Shown piece by piece: positions 1-6,309 of a stretch of DNA of 6,674 nucleotides. Positions within the stretch are counted from its first letter, which is position 1. Every line of letters begins with the position of its first letter. The notes under the pieces are model-generated. The model was not told the DNA's origin and made no database searches. It worked only from the letters and a program-made list of their open reading frames with translations. The translations under genes were made by a program, and so were the position numbers. This DNA is from Rubrobacter sp. Its GTDB lineage: Bacteria; Actinomycetota; Rubrobacteria; Rubrobacterales; Rubrobacteraceae. The stretch lies in the NCBI GenBank assembly GCA_016781885.1, contig JADDPM010000115.1:1-6674 (forward strand), written 5' to 3'.

Positions 1-1558
1 CGGCCCAGCGGTCGGGACCGAAAGGGTAGGTCACGGCCTCGGAGAATCCAAGGTCGGCCAAGAGACGCCGGAGGCTCCGCAGCCTCTTCTGGGCCGGGGT
101 GAGGCCGCCGGGGAGCGGTACGCCCGGGAGCCTCTCAGGGACGTTCTCCAGACCAATGAGGCGGCCTACCTCCTCGATCAGGTCGGCCTCCCGCCCGAGG
201 TCCCGGCGGAAGGTAGGTACGTCCACCAGCAGACGCCCGTCCTCGCGCCCGACTTCGCACCCCAACAGCTCCAGCCTCTTCGCGGCCTCTCCTTCCTCCA
301 CCGGCATACCAAGCAAGAGCTCCGCACGCGCGAGCCGGAGCGGCACCTGCCAAGGTTCGACGGGTTCAGGGTAATGGCTCAAAGTGTCAGGGGCGGGATG
401 GCCACCGGTGTTCTGAGCAAGAAGGCCGGTGAGGCGGGCCATCGCGTAAGCGACCATCTCCGGGTCGAGGCTGCGCTCGAACCGCCCGGAGGCGTCGGTA
501 CGCAAGCCGAGGCGTTGAGAGGTCTTCATTATGTTGCGTCCATTGAAGGTAGCAACCTCTATAAGCACGTCGGTGGTTCCATCGTCTACCTCGGCGGTCT
601 CTGCTCCCATGACGCCGGCGACGACGAGGCCGCGCTCCTCGTCGGCGATCACCAGCATCTCTTCGTCGAGTTGTCTGGTCTGGCCGTCGAGCATCGTCAT
701 CTTCTCGCCGGAGCGGGCGCGGCGGACGACGATGCCGCCCCGGACCTCGCGGGCGTCGAAGGCGTGGATGGGTTGTCCGGTCTCGATCATGACGTAGTTC
801 GTGGCGTCGACTATCGCGTTGATGGGACGCATCCCGGCGGCGTGGATGCGACGACGCATCTCCAGGGGAGCCCTCTCGCCGGGCCTGAGGTCCGAGACGC
901 GACGCAGGTCGTAGCGGGGGCAGAGGTCCTGGGCTTCAACCCGCAAGGTATAGGCCGAGGTAGGCTCTCCGTTCGCCTCGAAGCTCGCCTCGGGGATACA
1001 GTAAGTCGTCTTGAGGATGGCGGCCAACTCGCGGGCAACCCCGATCATGCCCCACAGGTCCGGCCGGTTGGGGTTTACGTCCAGCTCCAGTACGGTATCG
1101 CCCACGGGGAAGTAGTCGGAGACGGAACGCCCCACCTCGTAGGACTCGTCGAGTAGCAGTATCCCCGTGTGCTCGTTGGAGATACCGAGTTCGCGCTCGC
1201 TCATCATCATCCCGAACGACTCCATCCCGCGCAGCTTCGCTTTCTTGAGCTTACGGCCGTCGGCTAGGGTGCTACCGGGGAGGACGACGGGTACGCGGAC
1301 GCCGGGGTAGGGGTTCGGGGCTCCGGCCACGATCTGTACGACCTCTCCCCCGAGGTCCACCTTCGCCACGTTGAGCCGGTCGGCGTTGGGGTGCGGGCCG
1401 AACTCGACGACCTCCCCCACCACGACCTCGCCGTCGATGATGCCGAGACGCTCGATCCCATCTACCTCCTGGCTGCGCAGGGAGAACAGGTCGGCGAGCT
1501 CGTCAGCGGAGAGGTCAAAGTCTACGTACTCGCGGAGCCAACTTAGCGGAACGCGCAC
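1..1558 (-). CDS. pheT: Phenylalanyl-tRNA synthetase beta subunit (3' end outside window)
   Basis: Beta chain of cytoplasmic alpha2beta2 PheRS, which charges tRNA-Phe; this chain carries tRNA-binding and editing domains. The frame is open from a GTG at 1556-1558 to the left edge: 519 complete codons of a family usually near 800 residues, so only the C-terminal catalytic-like core and anticodon-binding domain are missing. The N-terminus MRVPLSWLREYV is typical. Residues ~40-150 form the EMAP-II-like OB fold (HPNADRLNVAKV, residues 56-67), followed by the PNRPD motif at 163-167. The B3/B4 editing domain spans roughly 210-385. Its H265, E334, T354 and A356 fall at the positions I recall for the E. 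coli editing residues, so Tyr-tRNA editing should be intact. The B5 domain follows at ~400-475 (PTFRRDLGREADLIEEVGRL, residues 449-468). The GTG was chosen because an AGAAGGGG ribosome site lies 8 bases upstream and the N-terminus fits the family. It lies 19 bases after pheS. Confidence 0.97.
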   Translation of the reverse strand, partial: MRVPLSWLREYVDFDLSADELADLFSLRSQEVDGIERLGIIDGEVVVGEVVEFGPHPNADRLNVAKVDLGGEVVQIVAGAPNPYPGVRVPVVLPGSTLADGRKLKKAKLRGMESFGMMMSERELGISNEHTGILLLDESYEVGRSVSDYFPVGDTVLELDVNPNRPDLWGMIGVARELAAILKTTYCIPEASFEANGEPTSAYTLRVEAQDLCPRYDLRRVSDLRPGERAPLEMRRRIHAAGMRPINAIVDATNYVMIETGQPIHAFDAREVRGGIVVRRARSGEKMTMLDGQTRQLDEEMLVIADEERGLVVAGVMGAETAEVDDGTTDVLIEVATFNGRNIMKTSQRLGLRTDASGRFERSLDPEMVAYAMARLTGLLAQNTGGHPAPDTLSHYPEPVEPWQVPLRLARAELLLGMPVEEGEAAKRLELLGCEVGREDGRLLVDVPTFRRDLGREADLIEEVGRLIGLENVPERLPGVPLPGGLTPAQKRLRSLRRLLADLGFSEAVTYPFGPDRWA

Positions 1559-1566
1559 AAGTGTAT

Positions 1567-1574
1567 CCCCTTCT
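1567..1574 (-). promoter_or_regulatory. Ribosome binding site of pheT
   Basis: Minus-strand AGAAGGGG ends 8 bases before the GTG at 1556-1558. It lies in the short pheS-pheT gap and supports GTG over any later start codon for pheT. Confidence 0.6.
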
Positions 1575-1577
1575 AAA

Positions 1578-2606
1578 CTAAAACTGGCGGAGGAAGCGGA
1601 GGTCGCCTTCGAAGAAGAGCCGCAGGTCCGGGATGCCGTACTTGACCATCGCCATGCGGTCTGGCCCCATCCCGAAGGCGAATCCGGTGTACTCTTCGGG
1701 ATCGTAGCCGACCTCGGTGAGGACCGCCGGGTCGACCATCCCGGCGCCGAGCATCTCTATCCAACCCGCTCCCCTGCAGACCTTGCAGTTCGGGTCGCTG
1801 CCGCCGCAGACGAAGCAGCTCACGTCTAGCTCGACGCCCGGCTCGACGAACTGGAAGTAGCTCGGCCTCAGCCTGACCTTGACGTCCTCGCCGAAGACGT
1901 GACGAGCCATCGCCGCGAGCGTTCCCTTGAGGTGACCCAGAGTGAGGCCCTTGTCCACTGCGAGACCTTCGATCTGGTTGAACATAGGGGTGTGTGTGGG
2001 ATCGGAGTCGCGCCGGTAGGTGCGTCCCGGACAGACTACGTAGACCGGCGGCTCCTGCGAGAGCATCGTTCGGATCTGGACCGGCGAGGTGTGCGTCCGC
2101 AGCACCAGCCCCTCATCAAGGAAGAACGTATCCTGCATGCCGCGCGCCGGATGTCCGGGCGGGATGTTCAGGGCTGTGAAGTTATAGTAGTCGGTCTCGA
2201 CCTCCGGCCCCTCGGCGACCCTGTACCCGAGGCCCACGAAGAAGTCGACTACCTCATCTATCACACGCAGCGAGGGGTGGAGGCTGCCTTTAGGGTACGG
2301 CGTACCGGGGAGTGTGACGTCCACGGCCTCAACCCGCAGGCGCTCCTCGCGTTCGGTAGCGGCGATGCTCTCCAGTCGCTCCTGGAGGGCAGCCTCGATC
2401 TCCTTTGTTGCCTTGTTCGAAGCCCCGCCGACCGACTTGCGGTCCTCGGGAGAAAGATCCCGGATGCTCTTCTTGATCTCTGTAAGCTCGGCCGATCGGC
2501 CCAGGTACTTCACGCGGACGGACTCGAGGTCTGAAGTGGAGCCTGCCAAAGCGACAGCGGAGAGGACCTCCGCGCGAAGCTCTTCTATACGCTCGACCGC
2601 CGTCAT
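1578..2606 (-). CDS. pheS: Phenylalanyl-tRNA synthetase alpha subunit
   Basis: Catalytic chain of PheRS, a class II aminoacyl-tRNA synthetase; it activates Phe with ATP and transfers it to tRNA-Phe. At 342 residues it is a normal full length. Residues 1-~90 are the N-terminal coiled-coil arm that contacts tRNA. The catalytic core shows motif 1 around HPARGMQDTF (152-161), TSPVQIRTM (173-181), motif 2 in GRTYRRDSDPTHTPMFNQ (194-211), and motif 3 in GFAFGMGPDRMAMVKYGIPD (308-327), with A310 at the expected Phe-pocket alanine. C264, C267, C274 and C277 form a CxxC-x6-CxxC cluster, a possible metal knuckle also present in many bacterial PheS proteins but with a slightly longer spacer here than I recall. 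The ATG is 5 bases after the methyltransferase stop. No good Shine-Dalgarno sequence is visible, so translational coupling is likely. It pairs with pheT, 19 bases downstream. Confidence 0.98.
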   Translation of the reverse strand: MTAVERIEELRAEVLSAVALAGSTSDLESVRVKYLGRSAELTEIKKSIRDLSPEDRKSVGGASNKATKEIEAALQERLESIAATEREERLRVEAVDVTLPGTPYPKGSLHPSLRVIDEVVDFFVGLGYRVAEGPEVETDYYNFTALNIPPGHPARGMQDTFFLDEGLVLRTHTSPVQIRTMLSQEPPVYVVCPGRTYRRDSDPTHTPMFNQIEGLAVDKGLTLGHLKGTLAAMARHVFGEDVKVRLRPSYFQFVEPGVELDVSCFVCGGSDPNCKVCRGAGWIEMLGAGMVDPAVLTEVGYDPEEYTGFAFGMGPDRMAMVKYGIPDLRLFFEGDLRFLRQF

Positions 2607-2611
2607 CGGGG

Positions 2612-3295
2612 CTATGGTAGCACACGGCTATACGCCTCGTAGAGCAGGATCGAGGCGGCGACCGCCGCGTTCAAGGACTCCGCGAGCGCCGGTATCGTTA
2701 CCGTCCTTGCGCAAGCCGATACGACGCTCTCCGGCAGGCCGCCACCCTCCGCGCCGACCATGACAACGAGCTTCCCGGCGGCCAGTGAAGTGGGAGGCTC
2801 CCCTCCTTCAGCAACTGCTGCGACCGAACTGAAGCCCACCACTTCAGCCTCTTTCAGAAACGAGAAGGGATCCACCTCCCTGGCTATCGGAGGGTGAAAG
2901 ATCGAGCCCATCGTGGCGCGAACGGTCTTCGGATTGTAGAGGTCGGCGGTGCCGGCCGATAACGCGACTCCGGCCCCGAAGGCGTGAGCTGCGCGTATGG
3001 TCGTGCCGACGTTCCCCGGGTCCTGAACGCCGTGCAAGAAGACTATGCGGTCTCTGTCCTTGAGTAACTCCGTGGCGGGGACGTCGAGGAACGGAAATAT
3101 GGCTATCGGGCTGGTCGGGGTAGCGAGCGTCGAGAGTTGCTTTACGGCGTTGGGATCGGTGAGTAGGTGTTTGGGCGATACTACGGCCTCTTCAACGAGG
3201 GTTCGGCCTTCTGCGAGGAAGAGGCGCATCTCCTCTCGGTACTTCTTCTGCTTCAGCTTGGCGAGACGTTTGAGGGCGGCGTTTGAGAGGGTCAC
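2612..3295 (-). CDS. TrmH/SpoU-family RNA 2'-O-ribose methyltransferase
   Basis: SAM-dependent methyltransferase of the SPOUT superfamily, expected to methylate a ribose 2'-OH in rRNA or tRNA; the exact target cannot be read from sequence. The 227-residue product starts with a short substrate-binding domain, recognisable by LSNAALKRLAKLKQKKYR (3-20) and FLAEGRTLVEEA (26-37). The trefoil-knot catalytic domain carries all three family motifs: motif 1 QDPGNVGTTIRAA (91-103, N95 and R101), motif 2 VGAEGGGLPESV (180-191, E183), and motif 3 IPALAESLNAAVAASILLYE (201-220, S207 and N209). The start is GTG; the sequence GTGA overlaps the ktrA stop by 4 bases, and no Shine-Dalgarno is seen, so translation is probably coupled to ktrA. 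A methyltransferase of this type just before pheS is common in Gram-positive genomes, which favours an rRNA target. It is at the short end of the family, but no motif is missing. Confidence 0.93.
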   Translation of the reverse strand: MTLSNAALKRLAKLKQKKYREEMRLFLAEGRTLVEEAVVSPKHLLTDPNAVKQLSTLATPTSPIAIFPFLDVPATELLKDRDRIVFLHGVQDPGNVGTTIRAAHAFGAGVALSAGTADLYNPKTVRATMGSIFHPPIAREVDPFSFLKEAEVVGFSSVAAVAEGGEPPTSLAAGKLVVMVGAEGGGLPESVVSACARTVTIPALAESLNAAVAASILLYEAYSRVLP

Positions 3296-3954
3296 ACCGA
3301 GTTGGGATCGAAGTTGTCCAGCTCCTTTTTGGGGCCGCCGATGACAAGGATTGTCCCATGTTCGAGCGCGGTATCCGGCTGCGGCAGGGTGCCGCCCTGG
3401 TCCTTACCCTTGATCGCAAGCACCGTGAGGTTTTTCTTGCGGTGGAGACTCAGGTCCGCGAGGGATTTGTCGACCCACTCTTCGGGCACCTCTATCTCGA
3501 TGATCGCCTCGTCGTTGCCGAGCTCCAGGTAGTCCTGGATGCCAGGCAGGGACATCTGGCGCGCCAGGAATTCGCCAAACTCTTTCTCCGGTTGGATAAC
3601 GTGGTCGGCACCTATCCTATTCAGGACGCGGGCGTGCAGGTCGTTGTTCGCACGCGAGAAGACCATCGGCACGCCCAGGTCTTTGAGAATGAGGGTCACG
3701 AGCACGCTATCCTGGATGCTCTCCCCGATCACGACCGCCGCCCCGTCGAACTGCTCCACGCCCAGGTTGCGCAGGACTTCGGACTCCGCAGCGTTCGCCG
3801 CGACGAGATGGATACCGGGCAACTCGTCTGAGAGGTCCTGTATACGGTCTTCTTCGCGGTCTATTCCCAAGACCTCATGACCCAAGTCGTCAAGGGTCTT
3901 CACGAGCGAGGCGCCGACCCTGCCCATCCCTATCACCGCGAACTGTTTGCTCAA
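3292..3954 (-). CDS. ktrA: K+ uptake system gating subunit KtrA (RCK protein)
   Basis: Cytosolic regulatory ring subunit that binds nucleotides and gates the KtrB K+ channel-like transporter. It has 220 residues, close to B. subtilis KtrA. The RCK_N Rossmann domain (3-~125) opens with FAVIGMGRVG (5-14), the GxGxxG nucleotide loop, with D32 at the end of the second strand contacting the ribose. The conserved GADHVIQPEKEFGEFLA (115-131) closes this domain. The RCK_C domain (~145-212) includes the AIIEIEVP and LTVLAIKG strands and is where c-di-AMP binds in KtrA homologues; whether it does so here is inferred from family. The start is TTG at 3952-3954, preceded at 6 bases by GAGGA, and the N-terminus MSKQFAVIG matches the family. 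It lies 9 bases after ktrB and overlaps the methyltransferase start by 4 bases. TrkA is the alternative name, but length and single RCK unit fit KtrA. Confidence 0.95.
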   Translation of the reverse strand: MSKQFAVIGMGRVGASLVKTLDDLGHEVLGIDREEDRIQDLSDELPGIHLVAANAAESEVLRNLGVEQFDGAAVVIGESIQDSVLVTLILKDLGVPMVFSRANNDLHARVLNRIGADHVIQPEKEFGEFLARQMSLPGIQDYLELGNDEAIIEIEVPEEWVDKSLADLSLHRKKNLTVLAIKGKDQGGTLPQPDTALEHGTILVIGGPKKELDNFDPNSV

Positions 3955-3960
3955 CTCAAG

Positions 3961-3965
3961 TCCTC
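3961..3965 (-). promoter_or_regulatory. Ribosome binding site of ktrA, deciding a TTG start
   Basis: Minus-strand GAGGA lies 6 bases before the TTG at 3952-3954 and overlaps the ktrB stop codon TGA (3964-3966). The spacing supports TTG as the real start. Ribosomes ending ktrB would finish directly on this site. Confidence 0.6.
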
Positions 3966-5283
3966 ACCCTACCGCTATGTCCTCCTGTGGGTAGACGTAA
4001 CCCTTCGGTTTGCGGGCCGATAGCGCCAGGATCAGGGTTATCGGCCCCACGCGCCCGAAGAACATCACCCCTACTATGACCAGTTTAGCGAACGTCGAGA
4101 GTTCCTGCGTGACGTTCAGGGAGAGTCCCACCGTACCGAAGGCGCTCGTGACCTCGAATATCGCCGGCACCAGCCTCAAGCTGTCAGAGACCATCAGCGC
4201 GAGCGTCGCCACGATGACCACGAGCGCGGAGATCGAGAGCACCGCCAGCGACTTCTGGATAAGAGGTCGCGGGACGCGCCGCTCAAAGGCGCTGACCTCC
4301 TCTTGCCCTCGCGCCTGCATGAGCACGACCAACACCAGGAGCGCGAGCGTCGTGACCCTCACCCCCCCGCCGGTCGAGGCGGGCGCCGCCCCGGTGAACA
4401 TCAGCCCGATCTGCACGAAGAGCGTGGACTCATTCATCTGGGAGTAGTCCACGGTCGCAAACCCAGCCGTGCGCGGCGTCACCCCCTGAAAGAGCGACAT
4501 CCACAACCGTGTCCCTACCGGTTCGCTCCCGAGAGTCGCGTGGTTCGTCCACTCCAGTATCGCCACACTCAGAACCCCGACTGCGATTAGGATCGCCGAC
4601 GTAACGAGGACGAGCTTAGAGTGCAGCGTCAACCGTCGCATCTTCCGGTAGAAGTAGATATTCACGAGCACCGGAAAACCCAGCCCTCCGAGAATTATGA
4701 GCGCGACGAACACCAGGTTAATAATCGGGTCGCCCGCATACGGGGTAAGGTCTCCATCCGGTAAGGCTGTAAATCCGGAGTTACAGAACGCGGCGATGGC
4801 GTGAAATGCCGCCTGGAAGAGGGCCTCAGAGTAACTTAGACCATGACGGAGGAAGCTAATAACGAGGAACGCGGCTCCTAGAGCCTCGACGAGTAAGGTG
4901 ATAGCGGCTATCTGTCCGAGGAGCCTGAAGACATTACGCGGCGAGTCCGCGCTCCCAAGCTCTTCACGCACCGTGAGCAGGCTGCGGAAGCCTACCCTCC
5001 GCCCGATCAGCAAAGCGCCAAGCGTGGTCAAGACCATGATCCCCAGACCACCGACCTGCATCAGCACCATCACCACGGTGCTCCCAAAGGTTGTAAAGGT
5101 CGCCGAGTAGTCGACCGACGAGAGCCCTGTGACACTAACGGCGCTCACGGAGACAAAAAAGGCGTCCACCCAGGAGATCCCCCCGTAAGTGGACGCCGGT
5201 AACTTTAGCAGCAGCGTTCCGAGACCCATGAACGCCGCGAACCCAAGGGCGATCAGACGCGAAGCGGAGAGCCTCCGAAACAA
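3964..5283 (-). CDS. ktrB: K+ uptake system membrane subunit KtrB (TrkH/KtrB family)
   Basis: Integral membrane K+ (often Na+-coupled) transporter subunit; forms a dimer on the KtrA ring. The 439 residues hold four M1-P-M2 repeats. The pore loops are SAVSVTGLSSVD (47-58, filter G53), HAIAAFCNSGF (161-171, G170), VTPRTAGFATVD (268-279, G274) and SAFGTVGLSLN (380-390, G386), so all four filter glycines are present. The gating loop of the third repeat is TGAAPASTGGGVRVTT (297-312). GRVGPITLILAL (410-421) and the end YPQEDIAVG are family hallmarks. The start is weak: an in-frame TAA sits two codons upstream, the first candidate is TTG at 5281-5283 with no Shine-Dalgarno, and the next Met (residue 19) lies inside the first membrane helix. 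TTG is therefore preferred but uncertain. It starts 19 bases after rplT and is followed by ktrA, its partner. Confidence 0.95.
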   Translation of the reverse strand: MFRRLSASRLIALGFAAFMGLGTLLLKLPASTYGGISWVDAFFVSVSAVSVTGLSSVDYSATFTTFGSTVVMVLMQVGGLGIMVLTTLGALLIGRRVGFRSLLTVREELGSADSPRNVFRLLGQIAAITLLVEALGAAFLVISFLRHGLSYSEALFQAAFHAIAAFCNSGFTALPDGDLTPYAGDPIINLVFVALIILGGLGFPVLVNIYFYRKMRRLTLHSKLVLVTSAILIAVGVLSVAILEWTNHATLGSEPVGTRLWMSLFQGVTPRTAGFATVDYSQMNESTLFVQIGLMFTGAAPASTGGGVRVTTLALLVLVVLMQARGQEEVSAFERRVPRPLIQKSLAVLSISALVVIVATLALMVSDSLRLVPAIFEVTSAFGTVGLSLNVTQELSTFAKLVIVGVMFFGRVGPITLILALSARKPKGYVYPQEDIAVG

Positions 5284-5302
5284 CGTTTAGGGTGCCGGAG
5301 TT

Positions 5303-6007
5303 CTAGTCGGCCATCTCGCCCTTTTCTTTGGCGGCGTTCTCTACGTCCCCGACGGTTATGCGCCCGCTGGCGCCGGTGCCCTCGATCGTAGCGAGGTCCA
5401 CTCCAAGCTCCTCGGCTTTGCTCTCGGCGGCGTCGGTGGCGCTGACCTCTCCACCCGCCTCTTCGACATCCTCGACCAGGACACGCCCACCCGAACCAGA
5501 GCCTTCGACCTTCTCGAGGTCCACATCCAGCTTCTCGGCTTTGCGCTCGGCGGCTTCCGTTGCCTCCACTCCGGCGTCTCGAGCCGTGTTGTCGGTCTCG
5601 GCCTCCCGGGTACGTCGCTTCTCTCCCTGGGAGTGAGCCTCTTCAGAGCCTCCATCGAGAGCGTTTTTTGCCTTTTCGACGACCGCAGCGAAGGCGGCGG
5701 GCTCGGTGGCGGCAAGATCGGCCAGGATCTTCCGGTCCAGGTCTATCTCGGCCAGCCTGAGACCGTGTACGAACTGCGAGTACGAGAGCCCGTGCTCGCG
5801 GGCGCCAGCGTTGATCCGCTGAATCCACAGCGCCCGGAAGTCCCGCTTGCGCTGCTTGCGCCCCTCATACGCGTAGACCCCGCTCTTCCAGACCTGCTCC
5901 TTGGCCCGCTTGTAGGAACTGTTTTTCGTTCCCCGGTAGCCCTTGGCCTGCTCTAAGACCTTCCTGCGTTTCTTGCGAGCGTGGAGACTGCGTGCCGTGC
6001 GGGCCAT
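5303..6007 (-). CDS. rplT: Ribosomal protein bL20 with a C-terminal extension of two E3-binding-like domains
   Basis: Residues 1-117 are a complete bL20, a primary 23S rRNA-binding assembly protein of the 50S subunit. The basic N-terminal tail, AKGYRGTKNSSYKRAKEQV (21-39), RKQRKRDFRALWIQRINA (50-67) and the end PAAFAAVVEKAKNAL (103-117) are all canonical. The family normally stops here, near 118. This frame continues to residue 234: a hydrophilic linker (118-148), then two ~36-residue repeats (149-184 and 190-225) resembling the peripheral subunit-binding domain of 2-oxo-acid dehydrogenase E2. The extension has about 32 acidic against 14 basic residues, opposite in charge to the core. The ATG directly follows the rpmI stop (TAGATG), with a G-rich stretch 8 bases upstream. 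bL20 represses its own operon in several bacteria; whether this one does is unknown. The core identity is certain; the role of the tail is not. Confidence 0.97.
   Translation of the reverse strand: MARTARSLHARKKRRKVLEQAKGYRGTKNSSYKRAKEQVWKSGVYAYEGRKQRKRDFRALWIQRINAGAREHGLSYSQFVHGLRLAEIDLDRKILADLAATEPAAFAAVVEKAKNALDGGSEEAHSQGEKRRTREAETDNTARDAGVEATEAAERKAEKLDVDLEKVEGSGSGGRVLVEDVEEAGGEVSATDAAESKAEELGVDLATIEGTGASGRITVGDVENAAKEKGEMAD
5333..5440 (-). repeat. rplT tail repeat 2: PSBD/E3-binding-like domain
   Basis: Encodes bL20 residues 190-225 and is the closer of the two to the E3-binding consensus: ATDAAESKAEELGVDL (190-205), then IEGTGASGRITVGDVENA (208-225). It lies 41 residues after the first copy, with a 5-residue spacer. 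The usual helix-1 Arg is again an acidic residue (Glu195). A short tail of nine residues (226-234) follows before the stop. Confidence 0.75.
5456..5563 (-). repeat. rplT tail repeat 1: PSBD/E3-binding-like domain
   Basis: Encodes bL20 residues 149-184. It follows the E3-binding pattern: a first helix (ATEAAERKAEKL), a VDL turn (162-164), then VEGSGSGGRVLVEDV (167-181), where the G-[ST]-G-x-x-G-R-[VI]-x-x-x-D-V signature is complete. The helix-1 arginine usual in dehydrogenase E2 proteins is Glu154 here if the alignment is right. It matches the second repeat at 22 of 36 residues, with similar codons. Confidence 0.7.
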
Positions 6008-6205
6008 CTACTTGACCCCCAGCAAGCGCTTGATGCGCGCCTCGTCGGACTTGTGGATCACGGTAGGAGTGTTCAGACGCCGCTTACGCTTGGTGGTCTT
6101 CTTCTCCAGAATGTGGTTGTGGCCCTGCCTGCGGCGCTTGAGCTTGCCCTTCTTCGTGACCTCGAAGCGCCCCGCGGCGCCCTTGTGGGTCTTCATCTTC
6201 GGCAT
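6008..6205 (-). CDS. rpmI: Ribosomal protein bL35
   Basis: Small, highly basic 50S subunit protein of 65 residues, the normal family length. The N-terminus MPKMKTHKGAAGRFEVT, the RRRQGHNHIL stretch (24-33) and KKTTKRKRRL (35-44) are the L35 signature. The ATG at 6203-6205 has a strong GGAGG 8 bases upstream. It abuts rplT with no gap and lies 104 bases after infC, the standard infC-rpmI-rplT order. The long leader before it could hold a separate promoter or a control structure. Confidence 0.98.
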   Translation of the reverse strand: MPKMKTHKGAAGRFEVTKKGKLKRRRQGHNHILEKKTTKRKRRLNTPTVIHKSDEARIKRLLGVK

Positions 6206-6213
6206 TTATTCTT

Positions 6214-6218
6214 CCTCC
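6214..6218 (-). promoter_or_regulatory. Ribosome binding site of rpmI
   Basis: Minus-strand GGAGG, 8 bases before the ATG at 6203-6205. It is the best Shine-Dalgarno match seen at any start in the window, consistent with high ribosomal-protein output. Confidence 0.75.
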
Positions 6219-6249
6219 GCGTTTCTTGTGTACCGGCAAAACGAAGCTC

Positions 6250-6268
6250 ACGGCACGGGAGTAGCCGT
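6250..6268 (-). other. Small hairpin in the infC-rpmI leader
   Basis: On the minus strand ACGGC and GCCGT form a 5-bp stem around a 9-base loop. Four further pairs are possible between 6269-6272 and 6242-6245, across a 4-base one-sided bulge. It is not followed by a proper T-run (only TTTT further on), so it does not look like a terminator. It could be part of an mRNA control site for bL20, as found between infC and rpmI in E. coli, but a chance hairpin of this size is quite possible in G+C-rich DNA. Confidence 0.2.
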
Positions 6269-6289
6269 TTCGCCTCTACGACGGGACGA

Positions 6290-6298
6290 ATTGTAACA
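6290..6298 (-). promoter_or_regulatory. Candidate extended -10 promoter for rpmI-rplT
   Basis: The minus-strand sequence TGTTACAAT matches the extended -10 pattern TGnTATAAT with one mismatch. No convincing -35 lies 17 bases upstream (CGCAGC). A start near 6283 would give a leader of about 78 bases to the rpmI ATG. It stands out because the surroundings are G+C-rich, but it rests on the -10 alone. Confidence 0.3.
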
Positions 6299-6309
6299 GA
6301 TAGCTACCG

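Noticed and set aside
374..1156. A 260-codon open frame on the plus strand opposite pheT
   Set aside because: It lies wholly within the coding strand complement of a well-conserved pheT, has no recognisable domain, and long antisense frames are expected opposite G+C-rich genes.
1899..2534. A 211-codon plus-strand frame opposite pheS
   Set aside because: It is fully antisense to conserved PheS motifs, with no ribosome site or family resemblance; a codon-bias shadow.
3283..3831. A 182-codon plus-strand frame opposite ktrA
   Set aside because: It mirrors the ktrA codons and shows no family features.
5284..5302. Terminator or riboswitch between rplT and ktrB
   Set aside because: Only 19 bases separate the genes and no inverted repeat is present.
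5303..5656. The rplT tail as a frameshift or read-through artefact, or as a separate gene
   Set aside because: The L20 core runs into the tail with no stop or phase change, and the tail has ordered, repeated domains in the same frame. There is no Met in the tail before residue 232; the GTG at residue 147 lacks a convincing ribosome site.
6242..6272. Rho-independent terminator after infC
   Set aside because: The stem is short and has a one-sided bulge, and no T-run directly follows it; rpmI and rplT are normally co-transcribed with infC.
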